Source of the DNA: Dipylidium caninum | Lineage: Eukaryota; Platyhelminthes; Cestoda; Cyclophyllidea; Dipylidiidae | Direction: 5' to 3' | Assembly: GCA_017562135.1 (NCBI GenBank) | Contig: QEYB01001401.1 | Location: forward strand, 1 to 64,000 | DNA length: 64,000 bases | Shown here: one piece after another, positions 43,867 to 56,107 of the stretch | Numbering within the stretch: position 1 is the first letter of the stretch | Layout of the letters: each line of letters begins with the position of its first letter | Position numbers and translations under genes: made by a program | Notes under the pieces: generated by a model | Told to the model about the DNA's origin: nothing | Databases searched by the model: none | Seen by the model: the letters and a program-made list of their open reading frames with translations, nothing else

Positions 43867-46800
43867 TTTCGAATGCACGTGGCCTCCAGATAGTCGATGG
43901 GAGGCGATTGCGCGGGCTTCCAGAGGCCTTCAAGTCTCCCGTGTTGCCGCCATCATCAACAGCTCGACGAAAAGACAACCATACGACAGTTGAGAGACGG
44001 CATTTGTGCTGTTGAGATAATGCTGGAGGTCGAATAAGCCGCAAATTCATATGCGCATCGTTTAAAACACTGGTAGGCGATAAAGTTGCGAACCTCAGTC
44101 AACGTGAACACGTGGTCAGGCTATTCAAAACAAATATTCCCCTGCTTCATCATCTGTCGATCACCATTCCCCGGAATCACACTTCTGTAAAACTCCTTCC
44201 GTCAAGTGCACGCTGCGTCGAGATTGGTCGGTTTAATCCACCAAAAAACAGCAAAATAACTTCGGTGTCGTGAGAAGCAAAATTAGCCAGTGACGCCCCG
44301 AAGGATTCACCGCACAATGTGTCCCCATTTCTAAATGCACTTCTTGTAACTCTCTTTCCGCCCACTTCCTCCTGGCATCCAACGGTGCTTGATTTCAACG
44401 CTAACTACCTCATCAAGGTGGCTTTCCGATTTCTCCTCGTGCAACTTCCTGCGTCTTTGTGCGGCCAGTCCCGAAACCTGTCAAGTGTGGAGGCTTTCTG
44501 CCGCGTTTTGTCTCATAAAAATGAGTGAGGAGGAGGCGTTTGGCCCTCGCGTTGTCGGTGGGCTCAGAGGCATGAAACAGCATGAAAAGCCGCAACACAA
44601 ATTGAGAAATCGGTCGTCCCCGGGGGCTTAGCGAGAAGGGGTGACATTAAGAGTCGGAATTTATTTCAGGCAACCACTTACACCAGTCTCACGTGACCAA
44701 ATCGTGCATTCATGGCAGGGAGACCTCAACGCTCACCTAACTTTTCTCACAGTGGTGCAGCTGACCTTACAATGACCTTGAAAAGAGGGCTCTGGAAGTC
44801 ATGTGTCACAAGTTACTCGCGAGATTTTTGGCAGTGCGTCTCTCCGAAGGCCAGTTCGTCAGCCTCTATTTCTCTCAACTTCAGCCACCTGTTCCTCTCA
44901 ATGTAACATTTGTAAAGTCAACTGTCAATTAAGCAACGCTAAGCCACCTACTTTCAACAGGATTGTTACATTCCGATTAAGCACACCGTATTACCTTCTT
45001 TACCCTTAATTATTTTCCAGGATTTTTCCCACGTTGTATTTGTAACCACTTCTTTCTTCAACTTAAACATGGATCCTTCACTTTCGCATTTTAAAGAAAA
45101 AGCTTTCCAATCACCTGACTTTCACATGGAGAGGTTCTCCTTAAAGTGCAATTACGGCAAAAGGGGAGTCTTTAAATGGCCTCTTACCGAAAATTGGTAA
45201 ATAGGAAAAAGATATAATTGGGTCGTTTAACCGATTCATAAAAGCGGATTTCCTTTAACATGAACAACCTTAGAACCGTATCTTCATGATGCATTCCACC
45301 CCGTGCCGCTCAGCCGCCATGTGCCCCTGTTTCTGACCAAATCCCCTTTTCCCCCTATTTTCAACGCGCCATTGTCCAGAAACGCGAACAAACTCTCCGG
45401 TCGCTTTCCAGGACGGGCTATATCGATTTTATAGATTCCATCGATTTGTGGTCGTAGCTAATATTGCAGCGACCGAGCAGCGTTATTTTCGCGCCCTCCA
45501 AAGCTGTCCGGGCGAATGCGTCAGTCACGGGGCCCGCAAGCGACGGTCCTGCTCCTCACACAAATTGGCCTTCGCCCATAACAACGTGCCCTCATGCCTG
45601 CATTGCGAGGAGTCGCCAAGAGGTAAATTTTATGTTACAATTACTGTGAACCATAGTAACTCTGTTATTTCGTGACTCCCCATGGTAAACCTGATACTCC
45701 GACCTCGGTGCATTGCTATGTTTATTAGGTAGTCTATTACGTGGACCACAAACACTCATTTGGCATGAATTTTTAACTTGGAGCTGAGGTAATACATGGT
45801 AAACTTTGCTACAGTACTCAGAAAACTACCGAGAGATTAAATAGATAGAGAAAAGTTGTGAGAGATGTTCCGAAAATAGTCTTACCTACGCTCTGGTTAG
45901 GTGGCTCGATGATGTACTTTTCTTATTTACTTTTAATCGATGTGAGGTCATTTACATACTTTCGCCTTTTTGCCTTAATTACACTTAAAGACGAATCTTT
46001 GCATCTGAAATTCAGGTGATTAGAAAAACTGCTGCTCTAAAATGCGGTGGTGAAGGGTCTGAGTGTAAATAGAGGAATAAAGTAGCTAAAGGAGAAGAAG
46101 AAGAATTCTCTCAGTCCAGTTCAAACTGTGCTGTTGAACAGCGAGGGCAGATGAACACAGGCAGTGGGACGGTGGAAGAAGTCGACGGCGCATGCTCGAG
46201 GAGTGTGAACACAATCAAAGCCGCTAATTTCACTGTGAGGACATTTGAAGTGCAACGACTGACTGCTGGGCACCTCTGCGCCTTCGAACGACGAAGCAGA
46301 GTCAACCTCAACAGTCACACGTGCCTCGCAGAGGCGTTAAGATCATGCAGACCTCGGGATGCCCGGTATAAGTTGACTTGCGACAGGGTGAGTACGGATT
46401 TGTCGATGTGAAGCGGTGGATGTGGAGGAAGGTGGAAGTCAACACTTGGCGCGGACGTCACGACATAGAAGCAATTTACCGCGACACACAATTGGGCTGA
46501 CATGGAACGAAGGAAAAGCAGTGTGAAAAGAACAGGAGAGGTGACCTACACGGAAGGCGTTTAGCTAGGAATCGAAATGAAATGAAATTGAAGGCGGGAG
46601 GCGGGAGGGGAAATCCAGAGAAATCAAGAACCCCAGTAGGGCCATCGTGTGGTGGAAGCGTTGGCGATATCCACCGATGGATGAGGGTTGCTAACGGAGA
46701 AGAATCGAGCAGTCGCATAGTCTCGAATGTAATTTTGGCAACGTTGGGTGCAACTCCAAGTGGTCGAGGCACACATGGTGATGGGCGGTGAATAGTGCCT

Positions 46801-48189
46801 TTTGCCACCCTCTGTTCTCTCTCTTTCCTCTCCACCCATGCGCACGACGAGTCGAGTCGAATCGCGTCGCGTCAGCCGTCTGCGTGGCTGACGTGGAGGC
46901 CGGCCTGTCCTCGTTCACGCACAGCTGCACTGCGCGAGGTGGTGTCAGCGGTCTTGACGTGGTTGACAGGAGGCGGCGCCAGACGTTGGATTGCTCTGGT
47001 GGACGGGACGGTGAAGTGACGTCGCTGTCTGATGCGTGGACACATCGAGCGGCGGCGCCACACAAGTCGTGCTACCTCCGATTGACTGGTGTGTTTTCAC
47101 ACAAAAATGCCTCATTCCTGACATGGTGTCGACATGTCGACGTGTTGGCGTGAAGGCATCCGGGCAAGCATATTGTTTGGTGGTGGCATTGAGTGCGGAC
47201 AGGTTGACGGACTGGCAGACTGGAGTGAAGTCGAGAAGGCGGTAGTGGTGGAGGTGCAGGTGCAGGTGGCTGATGTGGTGGCACTTGTTTCGTGAAGGTG
47301 GCGTGACCTTCGACTGCCGATTGTTGAATGCCAATGTGGGGTTGTCGGTGAGTAGGCAGTGGAGATGGAGACGATTGGGAGGTGGGCAGTGAGGTCTTCC
47401 CTCCACACTGCCTCACTGGCTGTTTCACATCATGGCAAGTGAGTCGTCATTGCTGCGTCTCGGAGGGGTGGATGGGTGGGTTAGTGGTTGCAGTTTTTCC
47501 TCTCTCTGTCACTCAAATCGTGAGTCTGCAGAGACCGACAGGAGAGAGGAAGTTTTCCTTTCCCACGTACCCGTGCTCGTGCACGCTGTTTATGTGATTT
47601 GATTTGATGTAATGTGATGTGGTGTGGTGTGGTGTGGTTGAGTGGGAAGAATGGGAAGCAGTGCAGCAGTCGTCTCGTTCGGCCGTGTCAGTTGTCAAGT
47701 GGAATGCCGCGTTGTCCACCTGACGTCGCGAGAGTCCACTGAGCCGTCCTTTGCGTGGGCGTGTTGGGCACTCAGTGCAGAGCAAGTGGGAGAGGAGGTG
47801 GTTCTCCTCTCCTCCAAAGACACGGGAGTGTCAATTCGGCTACGAAAGCGGTGGCCGCAATAAATGCTGCCAAGACGCGTCGTCGAGCGGTCCTCGCCAG
47901 GCGTGAAGTGGCTGCGGAGAGGTGGAGGCGAAGTGTGGATAGTGCGGGTGAGGGCAGCGGCGGTGTGGAAACGGTGGGGTGTTTGGGAGTTTAGCGGCGT
48001 TGGGGTAACGAAGAGTGCTGACGAAGTGCACATTGCGGGCGCAGAGGCGACGGTGGGTGATTGGATGTGGCACAGAGGAAATGGCGACGAGATCTCCAAG
48101 TAAGAGGTGTTTCACCCGAGTGGAGGAGCGCGCGATCTTCGCGTGAAATGTGATGGTCCCGATTGCCGCCACACCTCACGGTGATGCAT
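43867..48189. other. GC-rich sequence without a supportable gene
   Basis: Many overlapping ORFs occur on both strands from 46.6 to 48.2 kb, as expected from high GC. A frame at 45448-45675 has several cysteines but no partner exon. A GGTGT array lies at 47618-47637. No domain or consistent splice pattern was found. Confidence 0.45.
47618..47637 (+). repeat. GGTGT pentamer array
   Basis: About four copies of GGTGT preceded by related TGATGT/TGATTT units; the same pentamer array is found at 4453-4476. Confidence 0.75.
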
Positions 48190-49690
48190 TGCAGCGCAGC
48201 ACAGCGAAGGGAGCGGCGCCAGGGTGGAGATGACGAAGGGGGCAGAGAAGGGCGTCGGGGCGTAAGTGTCGCACCCACTGCCACGGTGACCGGCAGACCC
48301 GACTTCGACAGCCAAGACGGCTCATCGCACCGGCATTTCCGCGTGCGTTTCCGGCTCGTCTCACCTTTCCGCGACACACGCGAACAGGCCTCACCACACG
48401 CACGACGTGGTGCTGGAAAGGACATGGGACGAGAGGAGACACGAGATCATGGACGTGGGAGTGAAGCGACGCTCCACACGGTGGAAACGCTGACATTGTC
48501 GAACCGACAGTCTCCCACATCGAAACGGCGGTCTGCCATCGTCGTCCTCACAGGCGCCTCTGTGAGATTGCGCGGCGGTGGACTGACTCGCTTAATCTGC
48601 ATCCGCGATGCCCCGCCCCCGCTGCCACCGCCGCCCCCGTGAGACCGCTTTGCACACATTCCCACGAGAAATTCGAAAGTGGCTCCGCAAGTACCGAGAA
48701 CATGGGAAGGAGGAAGGCTCATCGACGAAAGTTGCTCGAGTGACACGAAGAGTTGCGGTTGAAACCTCTTTGTAGATGCAGACGCGCATCGGGAGACGAG
48801 CGAAGCATCGATGGACAAACAGGATAAACCGCAGTGCAGACCTACGTTCACGTCAGCGGCCTTAACCCACAGCAGGCGGTCGCGTATTACACCAACAGCG
48901 ATGGATCCGTCAACGGTAAAGCGTTCGTCCGCTGTCTCCTTCCTATCCTGTCTACCTTTCACCCTCTTCGCCCACTTCTTCGACCTACACGCGGACGTTA
49001 TGGCGCACCGCCAATGACTTGAAGTGATGGCCTGCAATTTCTCTCCGGTTTGTTTCATCTCGGCGTCTCATACACTTTGGCATTTCACGGAGAGTCTGCA
49101 TCATGGAGCCTGACGCCACAAGGTCGTCGGCGAACTGCCACGCACCACACCCACCGACACGCCTCTAGACCCACGAACTGGTCCACACTCGCACCACTGC
49201 GGGAGCCTCTTTGACGCCAGCATCAGGTGACGACGCCCACGTAATCGCCATACTCCTTCTCACGACGGAAGGGCAGCCCTAGCGAATGAAGGCGTCTGAC
49301 GCACACCCGGCCTCGGGTGCTCCACGACCATCGTTAGTCCGAGTCCGAGAACTGGCCTCGGCGACTCCTCTTCTCGCCGCATGGGTCAGAGCAAACACAC
49401 CGAACACTCCACTCCATCCCACATCATATCCTTCGCCCGTAGCCACCACCTCCGCCGCCACCCTCACCTCCCACTCAAGTTGTTCATCGGGACAAAGCAA
49501 AGCAAACTTGCCCCTCTTCGCGCTTTCCTTTGCTCCGGCACTTACGGAGCTCGCATGCAGTCGATCATCTTATCGCCGCTGACATCTTCACGACTCGAGT
49601 ATCCCACACGTTTCTTGAGGAGGAACCGCAGCCCCCGCTGTAGTTAATGCGTCGCCTGCCCTCTCCAAAGCCATGTGAATGCCAACAATG
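48190..49690 (-). repeat. GC-rich dispersed repeat, copy A
   Basis: The reverse complement of 48190-48746 and of about 49451-49690 matches 60827-61655 with only scattered differences. The matched ends are ACAGCG...GGCGCC on the left and CCAACAATG on the right. Copy A has about 700 bp in the middle (48747-49450) that copy B lacks. That insert contains a plus-strand frame reading YVHVSGLNPQQAVAYYTNS at about 48840-48900, which looks protein-like and may be an exon or captured gene fragment. Several long ORFs across the repeat are open on both strands and are not called as genes. No terminal repeats, target duplications or transposase were seen. Confidence 0.8.
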
Positions 49691-52035
49691 TAACAATTGA
49701 GTAGTTATTCCAATTTCATTCTACTTTCTACACTCAGTAGCCTTGCAAAAAACCGCCGGTCAGTGATTGCTTGTGTTTTAATCATTTCGCTAACCGCCAT
49801 CATGCATCCTTTAGTGACATGCAATGCGATGTCTGGTTGGAACAAGGACGACAAGGAGAGCTAAGTGTGGTCACCCGATCACAAGTCACTTAACTACGTA
49901 TTACGTCTCTCGTCTGAGATAAAACCTTTCCTCAGTCAACTTTCTCCCCCTTCCACTCGAGTTCTCTACTAATTCCGCCGTTTTTCAAATTTTAATCGGT
50001 TACATATGCTCCAAGCCGTCTGGCTCAGGTTACAAGTTAATTGAGTGAAAGGTGAATGCGGTTATGGCGAGGGAACATTTCGACCAACTAAAGTGACCTT
50101 GTCAAACACTTCATTCAAAGTACCGTACGAAGGTCACTTCTCATGACGAAGGAAATCTTCCTCCTTTATGTTTAGTCAAGATGACTTTCCCAGATCCACG
50201 TCCTTCTCCACTCGGTGGTTGATTGTCGGACGAAGTGCCTGACGCTCGAGTGTAAAGTTTTGCTGGAAAGAAGTGTTCCACTGCCAAGTTCACCATGTGT
50301 ACTCGGCATTGGCAAGTCAACCGTCCCGACAAATGGCCAGAAAAGGCATCGAGGGCGTAGGTGCCTACGCGACGGGCACGTAAGCTCTTGTATGTGGATA
50401 AGTAAAGTCGGAATTTTACCAATTTGTCTTCTCAACGTGGCTGTCTGTGGATTTAGGCGTCGTTGATGGGCATTGAGAGGGGAAATCGTCGGGAGTTTTC
50501 TCCTCCTGCCTACCGCATGTCAGATTTACGTTGTCCAATACGGCTGGTTGTTCTTCCAAAGGAAAGGTTAGAAAAAATGCTGTGAAAAGAAATAGGGTAG
50601 AGTCACTGAAGCCATTGGAGGAATCCGAGTTGAACGTATAAACACACCCACCTAAACGTCGCTCACCGGCATCATTGTCTCCTACGCGAACTACCCAGAT
50701 GGTGCTACGTCAGCCTAAAATCACGTCAGACCCATTTTTTAGAAAGGTATAAAATGGGGGCTGTAAAAGCCCGTGGCTGCTAGAAGAGGTGGGTGGAGGA
50801 ACAATCCTTTAATTTAAGATTCCCGCTTACGATGACTAGTGAAGGTCAACAAGCACTCACCCATTGGCTTTATTGCTTTCCAAAATGAGTAAGATCAACA
50901 CAAGACGACAATTTTAACTGCGTTACGGTAAGTAATACTTTTGACTAGTCAATTTGGCGACTGATAGTTCGTAATTCCACCCGGCATCCATTTCTCCTTG
51001 ACTTATCATATTACTATTTTTACAGTTGCAATTTTCTTTAAGGTGAAGTGCATCCATAATCACCAATGGCAGTAATATTCATCAAATCACTCGAAAGATG
51101 TTTCGTTAGTATGCCGCCTATGTACTTCTACCGAAAGACAAACGTGGCAAGTTTTTATTGCGTCAAAACTAAAGGGATCCAAACTAGAAGTATGTATGGG
51201 TGTAATTTTCGTCAAGTGTAAGCTGACAGGAGATGTAATACGACCTCGTTTTTTACATAAACTATAAAATAACTTTACTCTATAATACTTCCTAGGCTGT
51301 AAATGTAGCTATCAAAAATCGGGAAAAGGTTTTTGGATAAACCAGGCGGTAGTTCTACCAAGGATGTCAGTTTACTCCCCTTTTAAAAGGAGTCAAATGG
51401 AATAAGGTCTGCGGATTTAGATTGATCATCCCAAAGTGGTAGGAGCAGTTTCGTTGTTGGAGGGATGTGAATTTGATGTATTTTAGGTGCGGAGTGCAAA
51501 TACTCCATGACATTTTGAAAGGCTTTTAATACTCGCTCATAAATGGCCAGTAAAAGCGTTAAATTTCATTTTGCCAATTATCTACCTTTATTACGGGAAC
51601 CCCATTTTAAATTTGCACCGACTAATATACTATGATTTAAAACGTTTAAAATCGTCTAATTTAAGCCGGCAAGAGCCATTAACCAGTTCGTTTGTTTATT
51701 TTATTATTTTTTACTTTCATGACACCCATTCAACTAGTATATTAATTCTCGCGACAAGAGTAGTACGTAAAAATAATGACTGTATTAGAGTTTTATGCAT
51801 TATTCAATGTGTATGTAATGCAATAGTCCCGGTTTAGTAATTTTAACTCTTAGTAAATGCGTTCAGAATGTTGATCAATTCGGATATGTAGCGCATTCGA
51901 TAAGCGTATATCATTGTCTGATCGCCAGCTACATTTACATTAGGGCATAAGTCTTACCAAATTTGGCAAATAGAGCCCATATTTTCTGCACTTTATAGAC
52001 GCTACAGATTTATTTTCAGATTTTTCCGACGCATT
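49691..52035. other. Intergenic sequence
   Basis: Composition shifts from GC-rich to AT-rich here. A TATA-like TATAAAA at about 50749 has no recognisable gene downstream. Nothing else can be supported. Confidence 0.45.
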
Positions 52036-55000
52036 ATGTCTCAGTTAGAAGAAATAGTGCATGAAATCAGTAAGTTTTGTGCTAAGATGCTGAATTGTAT
52101 TTAGCCTTTACGGTTGACAAACTGTCCATCAAAATTAATGAGGAAAGAGAGAGAATAAAGGGTAAGTTCAGAATTGGCAATATAGTGGGAGCTAACAATA
52201 TGGTACATCATTTAATTTATGCACGTCTGATTCTGAAATTTCCTCTTTCGTACTCAGAACTGCGTGTGCCTTTCCTTACTTTCGTCTCTATTGCTTTTTA
52301 AGCTCTCAGTAAGGCCGTGAGCCCCACGACAGTCTCTCAGTTTTATAAGTGGTCAAATTCTGTGCACTTTTGTTTTCGAAGTATACGATTTGTGATACAC
52401 AAATCAGTTTTGGGCCCCCGGCGCAAGATATCTGCCTTCAGATTTAAATAACCGGCAATGTAAAATAGCTGTTCCCCAAGGACATACACTTGTTCCAATA
52501 ACCAAATAAGTTTATTACAAATGAGACACCTATGTTTAGATATCACCGGTAATTCAAACTGATTTTTCTTAGGTAGGGTAGCAGACAAACCAAATTAACA
52601 GCTATTATTAACAATTGAATGCAACGAATGACTTATTTCTGAGATATTTTAACGTGTAAAAATAATTTGCAAGATTTTAGGGAACGCCAGAAAGAACTTA
52701 TGAAACAAAACAGCGAAATCAGTAAACAGAATGAACAACTGAAGGCTGATATCGAGCGATTGGAGAGTAGCACTTACCGCGAAATGCAACAAACTGAACA
52801 GTATGCTGATTTTTCATTTTTTATCCTTTTTTCACTCTGTTCAACAGGCTATCGAAAGCAAACGAGCTCGTTCAACAACGCATTCGCTCATTGACTAAGG
52901 CTCTCGCCGATATCGACAAGGCCACCGAAAAAATGCGAAGCGAAAAGAACGCTTTGCTAGAGGAATATCGTACTCACATGAATAATTACGAAAATTGTGT
53001 TCAAAAGAACTCTCTTCTTAGAGGATTCGTTGAAAATTGGCGTCACCAGTTGGAATGCAACAAAGATTTGGTCGCATTTCCCTCAGTTATTAAGAACTTG
53101 TAAGAATTCTGCGTTAAATTTAATTGAGCAGTCCCAGTTAAAATGAGGTTCACTCTCATATGGTACTTTAAATATGTTTATCAAAGGTCTCAAGCCTAAT
53201 TTTCCCAGAAAAGATTACTGGTTTTCGATAGATTCGTAGTACTTCTGCATTCGCTTTGGCGCCCACGGTGATATTCCCCTGATGAACTCGTAGCGGCCAC
53301 AGTCGACAGCCATAAAAGTATTATTTAGTCAACCCTTAAGGAAACAAACCATGTAGAGAACGAGCTTTCACTAATGCCATAATGCCATAGGGAGACGGCT
53401 CTCATCGAATTATTCCTAATGAATGTTTTTCTCGACCTTTTGTTACCGCGCCAGAGTTTTCACTATCTCGATGAGCCACTGCATTGTTCTTTTAGGATGA
53501 TGAATAATAAAATGAGTATTATAAACATCTTCTCACATTTATTATCCAAATCGTGTTAGCCTGAAAAGTCTCATACTACATAATTTGCAGATTATGTGGT
53601 GTTAAGCAATTTATTAGGTCTGACTCATTTCTTACACTCATGCTGTTGATTGCTCTTATCATGAGACCGACAACAATCGTCACCAAAAGATTACATAATC
53701 TTTCTAAATTTAGCAAAAGATTAAGAGGGAAAGGAAGAGTGTTTGTCAGTTATTTATAGAAATAGCCTCAAATTCACCCGAGACAAGATGGCGGAAATAT
53801 TGGAAGGAACACATAGTAAAGCTGAAAAATAAGTATTATGTTTCAGGTCAACATCTCTGGAAAAATTTTACCATGTTGACGTAATTGGCCAGCTGGAAAG
53901 CCTTGTAAGTAACCACGGAGGACAAGGAGATGTGGTTGAAGATCCCATTACGGAAAGTGCCAAAACACCTGTGCAGGTACCACTCGGTGAGTTGAAGTAT
54001 TTACAGGGATTCATTGCGTACTAGTATGTACAAGCATCCCTAAAGTTATTGGGACGTACACATGACAGCTTTTGCTCAAACCTTTCCTGGAGTAAATTTC
54101 TTTAACGCGGGAATCGTTGGAGAGCGTCTGTGTTTGTGAAAAGTAATGCTATCCGCCACTCGACGAAACATTTTACTTTCTTGTAACTAAAATCCGGTTT
54201 AATAAGTTAAACTCTTATTTAAGCCGAAATTGACTAACTCGGAATAGTTTTTTTTCGCAATTATTTGAAATCTTCCGTTTTTATAGGAAGTAGAGTATTT
54301 GTCTTCAAACAGCACTCGGAAAGACACGTCCATGTACGTGTGCTTTGCTGAGTTAATTTGAACCTAGAAAAGGCACAAATGATTAATTCTGACCTATGAA
54401 ATCTTGTTTACTTCAAATCTATTAAAACTTTCTCGGTCGGAATGGCAACTTCATTGTCTGAACCAAATGTAACTCGTATTTGCTATTGATGTGATTTTCA
54501 ATGCGATAAAGTATATGTAAATTCCAGTATAACTAATGTGGATAGACTCGATATTAAAATTAATCAAGATTTTTACCTCCGAGGGAGTAATCTACAACTA
54601 AAGTGTCCCAACTGCACTCGTTCAAGGACTACAACCCCAAGTCGAAAATTAATCTATCCAATTCAGCCTAACTGGGTTCAGAAGTTTTAGTCTTCATTTT
54701 AGTGACTATGTCCTTTTCATGCTTATTTTGCGTTGATAATTCAGTTGAGGAGCCGATTTTTGCTTCTACATTTTTCGGATATCAAGAGAGCTAAATGTCT
54801 TATAATCCGTGAATCTCGGGCACTAGGACTACACGGGAGAGTCCATGATAATTGAGGCTGGAAAATCTTGTTCATTTATCTGGTAATTCCACCGCCTCTA
54901 GGTTTGAGGTTTGCAATCAGAATCTACGCATTCTGTTCAATCATCAGTCGTTATGGGAGACAAGAAACTAATGAGCTGTCCACTTAGAATCTTTCTAACA

Positions 55001-55096
55001 GTTAAGCTCTATCGATTTTCCCTATTAGAAAACGCCCCAAGAGAACAGGCAGAAGAATTTACGGTCGATTTGGACAGACATCAGCAGTTGTCATGA
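52036..55096 (+). CDS. Coiled-coil protein of unknown family
   Basis: Six exons with fully compatible phases: 52036-52069, 52105-52161, 52674-52800, 52848-53099, 53847-53986, 54909-55096, giving 265 residues. The first intron is 35 nt. Residues 1 to about 155 are charged heptad-type sequence (KQNEQLKADIERLE, KALADIDKATEKM, KNALLEEYRTH), a long coiled coil with one break near WRHQLECNK. The rest is less ordered (VSNHGGQGDVVEDP) and ends ...DLDRHQQLS. No membrane segment or signal peptide. The length and plan resemble small cytoskeletal, centrosomal or kinetochore coiled-coil subunits, but I cannot name a family. The join to the last exon is the least certain: its acceptor (ggtttgag) has a weak pyrimidine tract. 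The first exons are short, but their phases and donors (GTAAGT twice) support them. Confidence 0.7.
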
Positions 55097-55482
55097 CGTG
55101 TTTGAGGTTTGTTGCACTAAACTTCATCTTGCGCTTTGGTTGTACTTTTGTAAAGTCAAATTTAAACTTTTAATAAACTCGGGTGGTTCATTCTGGAATC
55201 CCGAGAAAAGTACCTAAAAGTGTCCGTTTCTCGCTCCACCATTATTCACCACTTTGAGACCCTGATCGAGCCCTCACGTTGATCATGTGCTTGTGAATGG
55301 TTAAGACAACACTTGAAATTAAGAATTCCTGCTAATTCACTGAGTGATAAGTGGAAGCCACAAGTCATTTGGTTCTACGTTAGATGAATTAAGAGGTTGC
55401 TCGACTTAAAGGCATGCTCGGAGCAACTCGACAGGACAGTAAATAGAGGAAGGAAGCCGATTAAAAAGTGGTGGATTTAAAC

Positions 55483-55656
55483 ATGAGGTGGCGAAACGGG
55501 TCAGAGCATCTATCCGAGACTACTGATTTTCCACAAGATCAGGATCTCGGGTTGAAATTCTACAGAAGAGTGGAGGGCAGCATATGTACTCCGATCCAAT
55601 TGGTTGTCGAGGCTGCACGCAAGTGTATGCACAGTATACAGGCGTGGAGAAAGTGA
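55483..55656 (+). CDS. Possible exon or small ORF
   Basis: A 57-residue frame from ATG (MRWRNGSEHLSETTDF...) to TGA, balanced in composition. It ends 25 nt before the next ORF. A 28-nt intron from GTGATG at about 55653 to TTTTCAG at 55680 would join the two in frame (AAA changed to an Asn codon), but 28 nt is shorter than any other intron in this window. It may be the upstream exon of the next ORF, an upstream ORF in its leader, or chance. Confidence 0.25.
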   Translation: MRWRNGSEHLSETTDFPQDQDLGLKFYRRVEGSICTPIQLVVEAARKCMHSIQAWRK

Positions 55657-55681
55657 TGGGTACCCCATTTGAGTTTTCAGT

Positions 55682-56107
55682 ATGTCAGCTTGTTGCCGTT
55701 GCCTGTTGCACTTCGCGAAGCGACATAAATGCGACGATGTTGGCGTGATGATGACCACCATTGACGTCGACAGGCCCACTACTGTGGTTGAACCATCAAA
55801 CACCAGTAGCTCCAACAATACTAACTTGGTTGAAAATGTCGACAAGCAAAACTCAGCAAATCCGCCGGTGACTGGAGAACCGGAGTCAAATGACCCCGTG
55901 CGGCTGACGGTGATAGCCCTACCCGGTCCCAGGTTGCCCCTTGCCAAGTCACGCAGCTGTCCTCCTCCCGATGTAATTAACGAAATAGAGGCACTCGATA
56001 CCACCTCAACGGCGACGGATAACAGCGACTCAGCGTGGATGGAGGCGAGGAATCGGGAGATGCGACGGAACTTCTCAGTGAGCGATGATGAAACCTCCAG
56101 TAACTAA
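55682..56107 (+). CDS. Intronless ORF, unknown Ser/Thr/Asn-rich protein
   Basis: A 141-residue frame without introns. The N-terminus has a cysteine cluster (MSACCRCLLHF, then HKC), followed by a low-complexity Thr/Ser/Asn/Pro stretch (residues about 30-70), LPLAKSRSCPPPDV, and an acidic end (FSVSDDETSSN) with serines suited to casein-kinase phosphorylation. The cysteines near the start could be palmitoylated or bind metal; this is inference. The + strand reads smoothly with varied codons. The opposite strand is also open (55510-56004), so the call is moderate. A good acceptor (GAGTTTTCAG) directly precedes the ATG, so this may be the last exon of a longer gene. Confidence 0.5.
   Translation: MSACCRCLLHFAKRHKCDDVGVMMTTIDVDRPTTVVEPSNTSSSNNTNLVENVDKQNSANPPVTGEPESNDPVRLTVIALPGPRLPLAKSRSCPPPDVINEIEALDTTSTATDNSDSAWMEARNREMRRNFSVSDDETSSN

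Noticed and set aside
43489..43893. 134-codon plus-strand ORF
   Set aside because: It overlaps the minus-strand ORF that has a signal peptide; no domain or splice support. Kept only as a competing reading.
45448..45675. 75-codon ORF with several cysteines, TATA-like sequence upstream
   Set aside because: Cysteine spacing does not match the ICK-like genes, there is no signal peptide, and no partner exon was found.
47991..49058. Several 110-200 codon ORFs on both strands
   Set aside because: They lie in GC-rich dispersed repeat copy A and are open on both strands; the frames do not survive intact in copy B.
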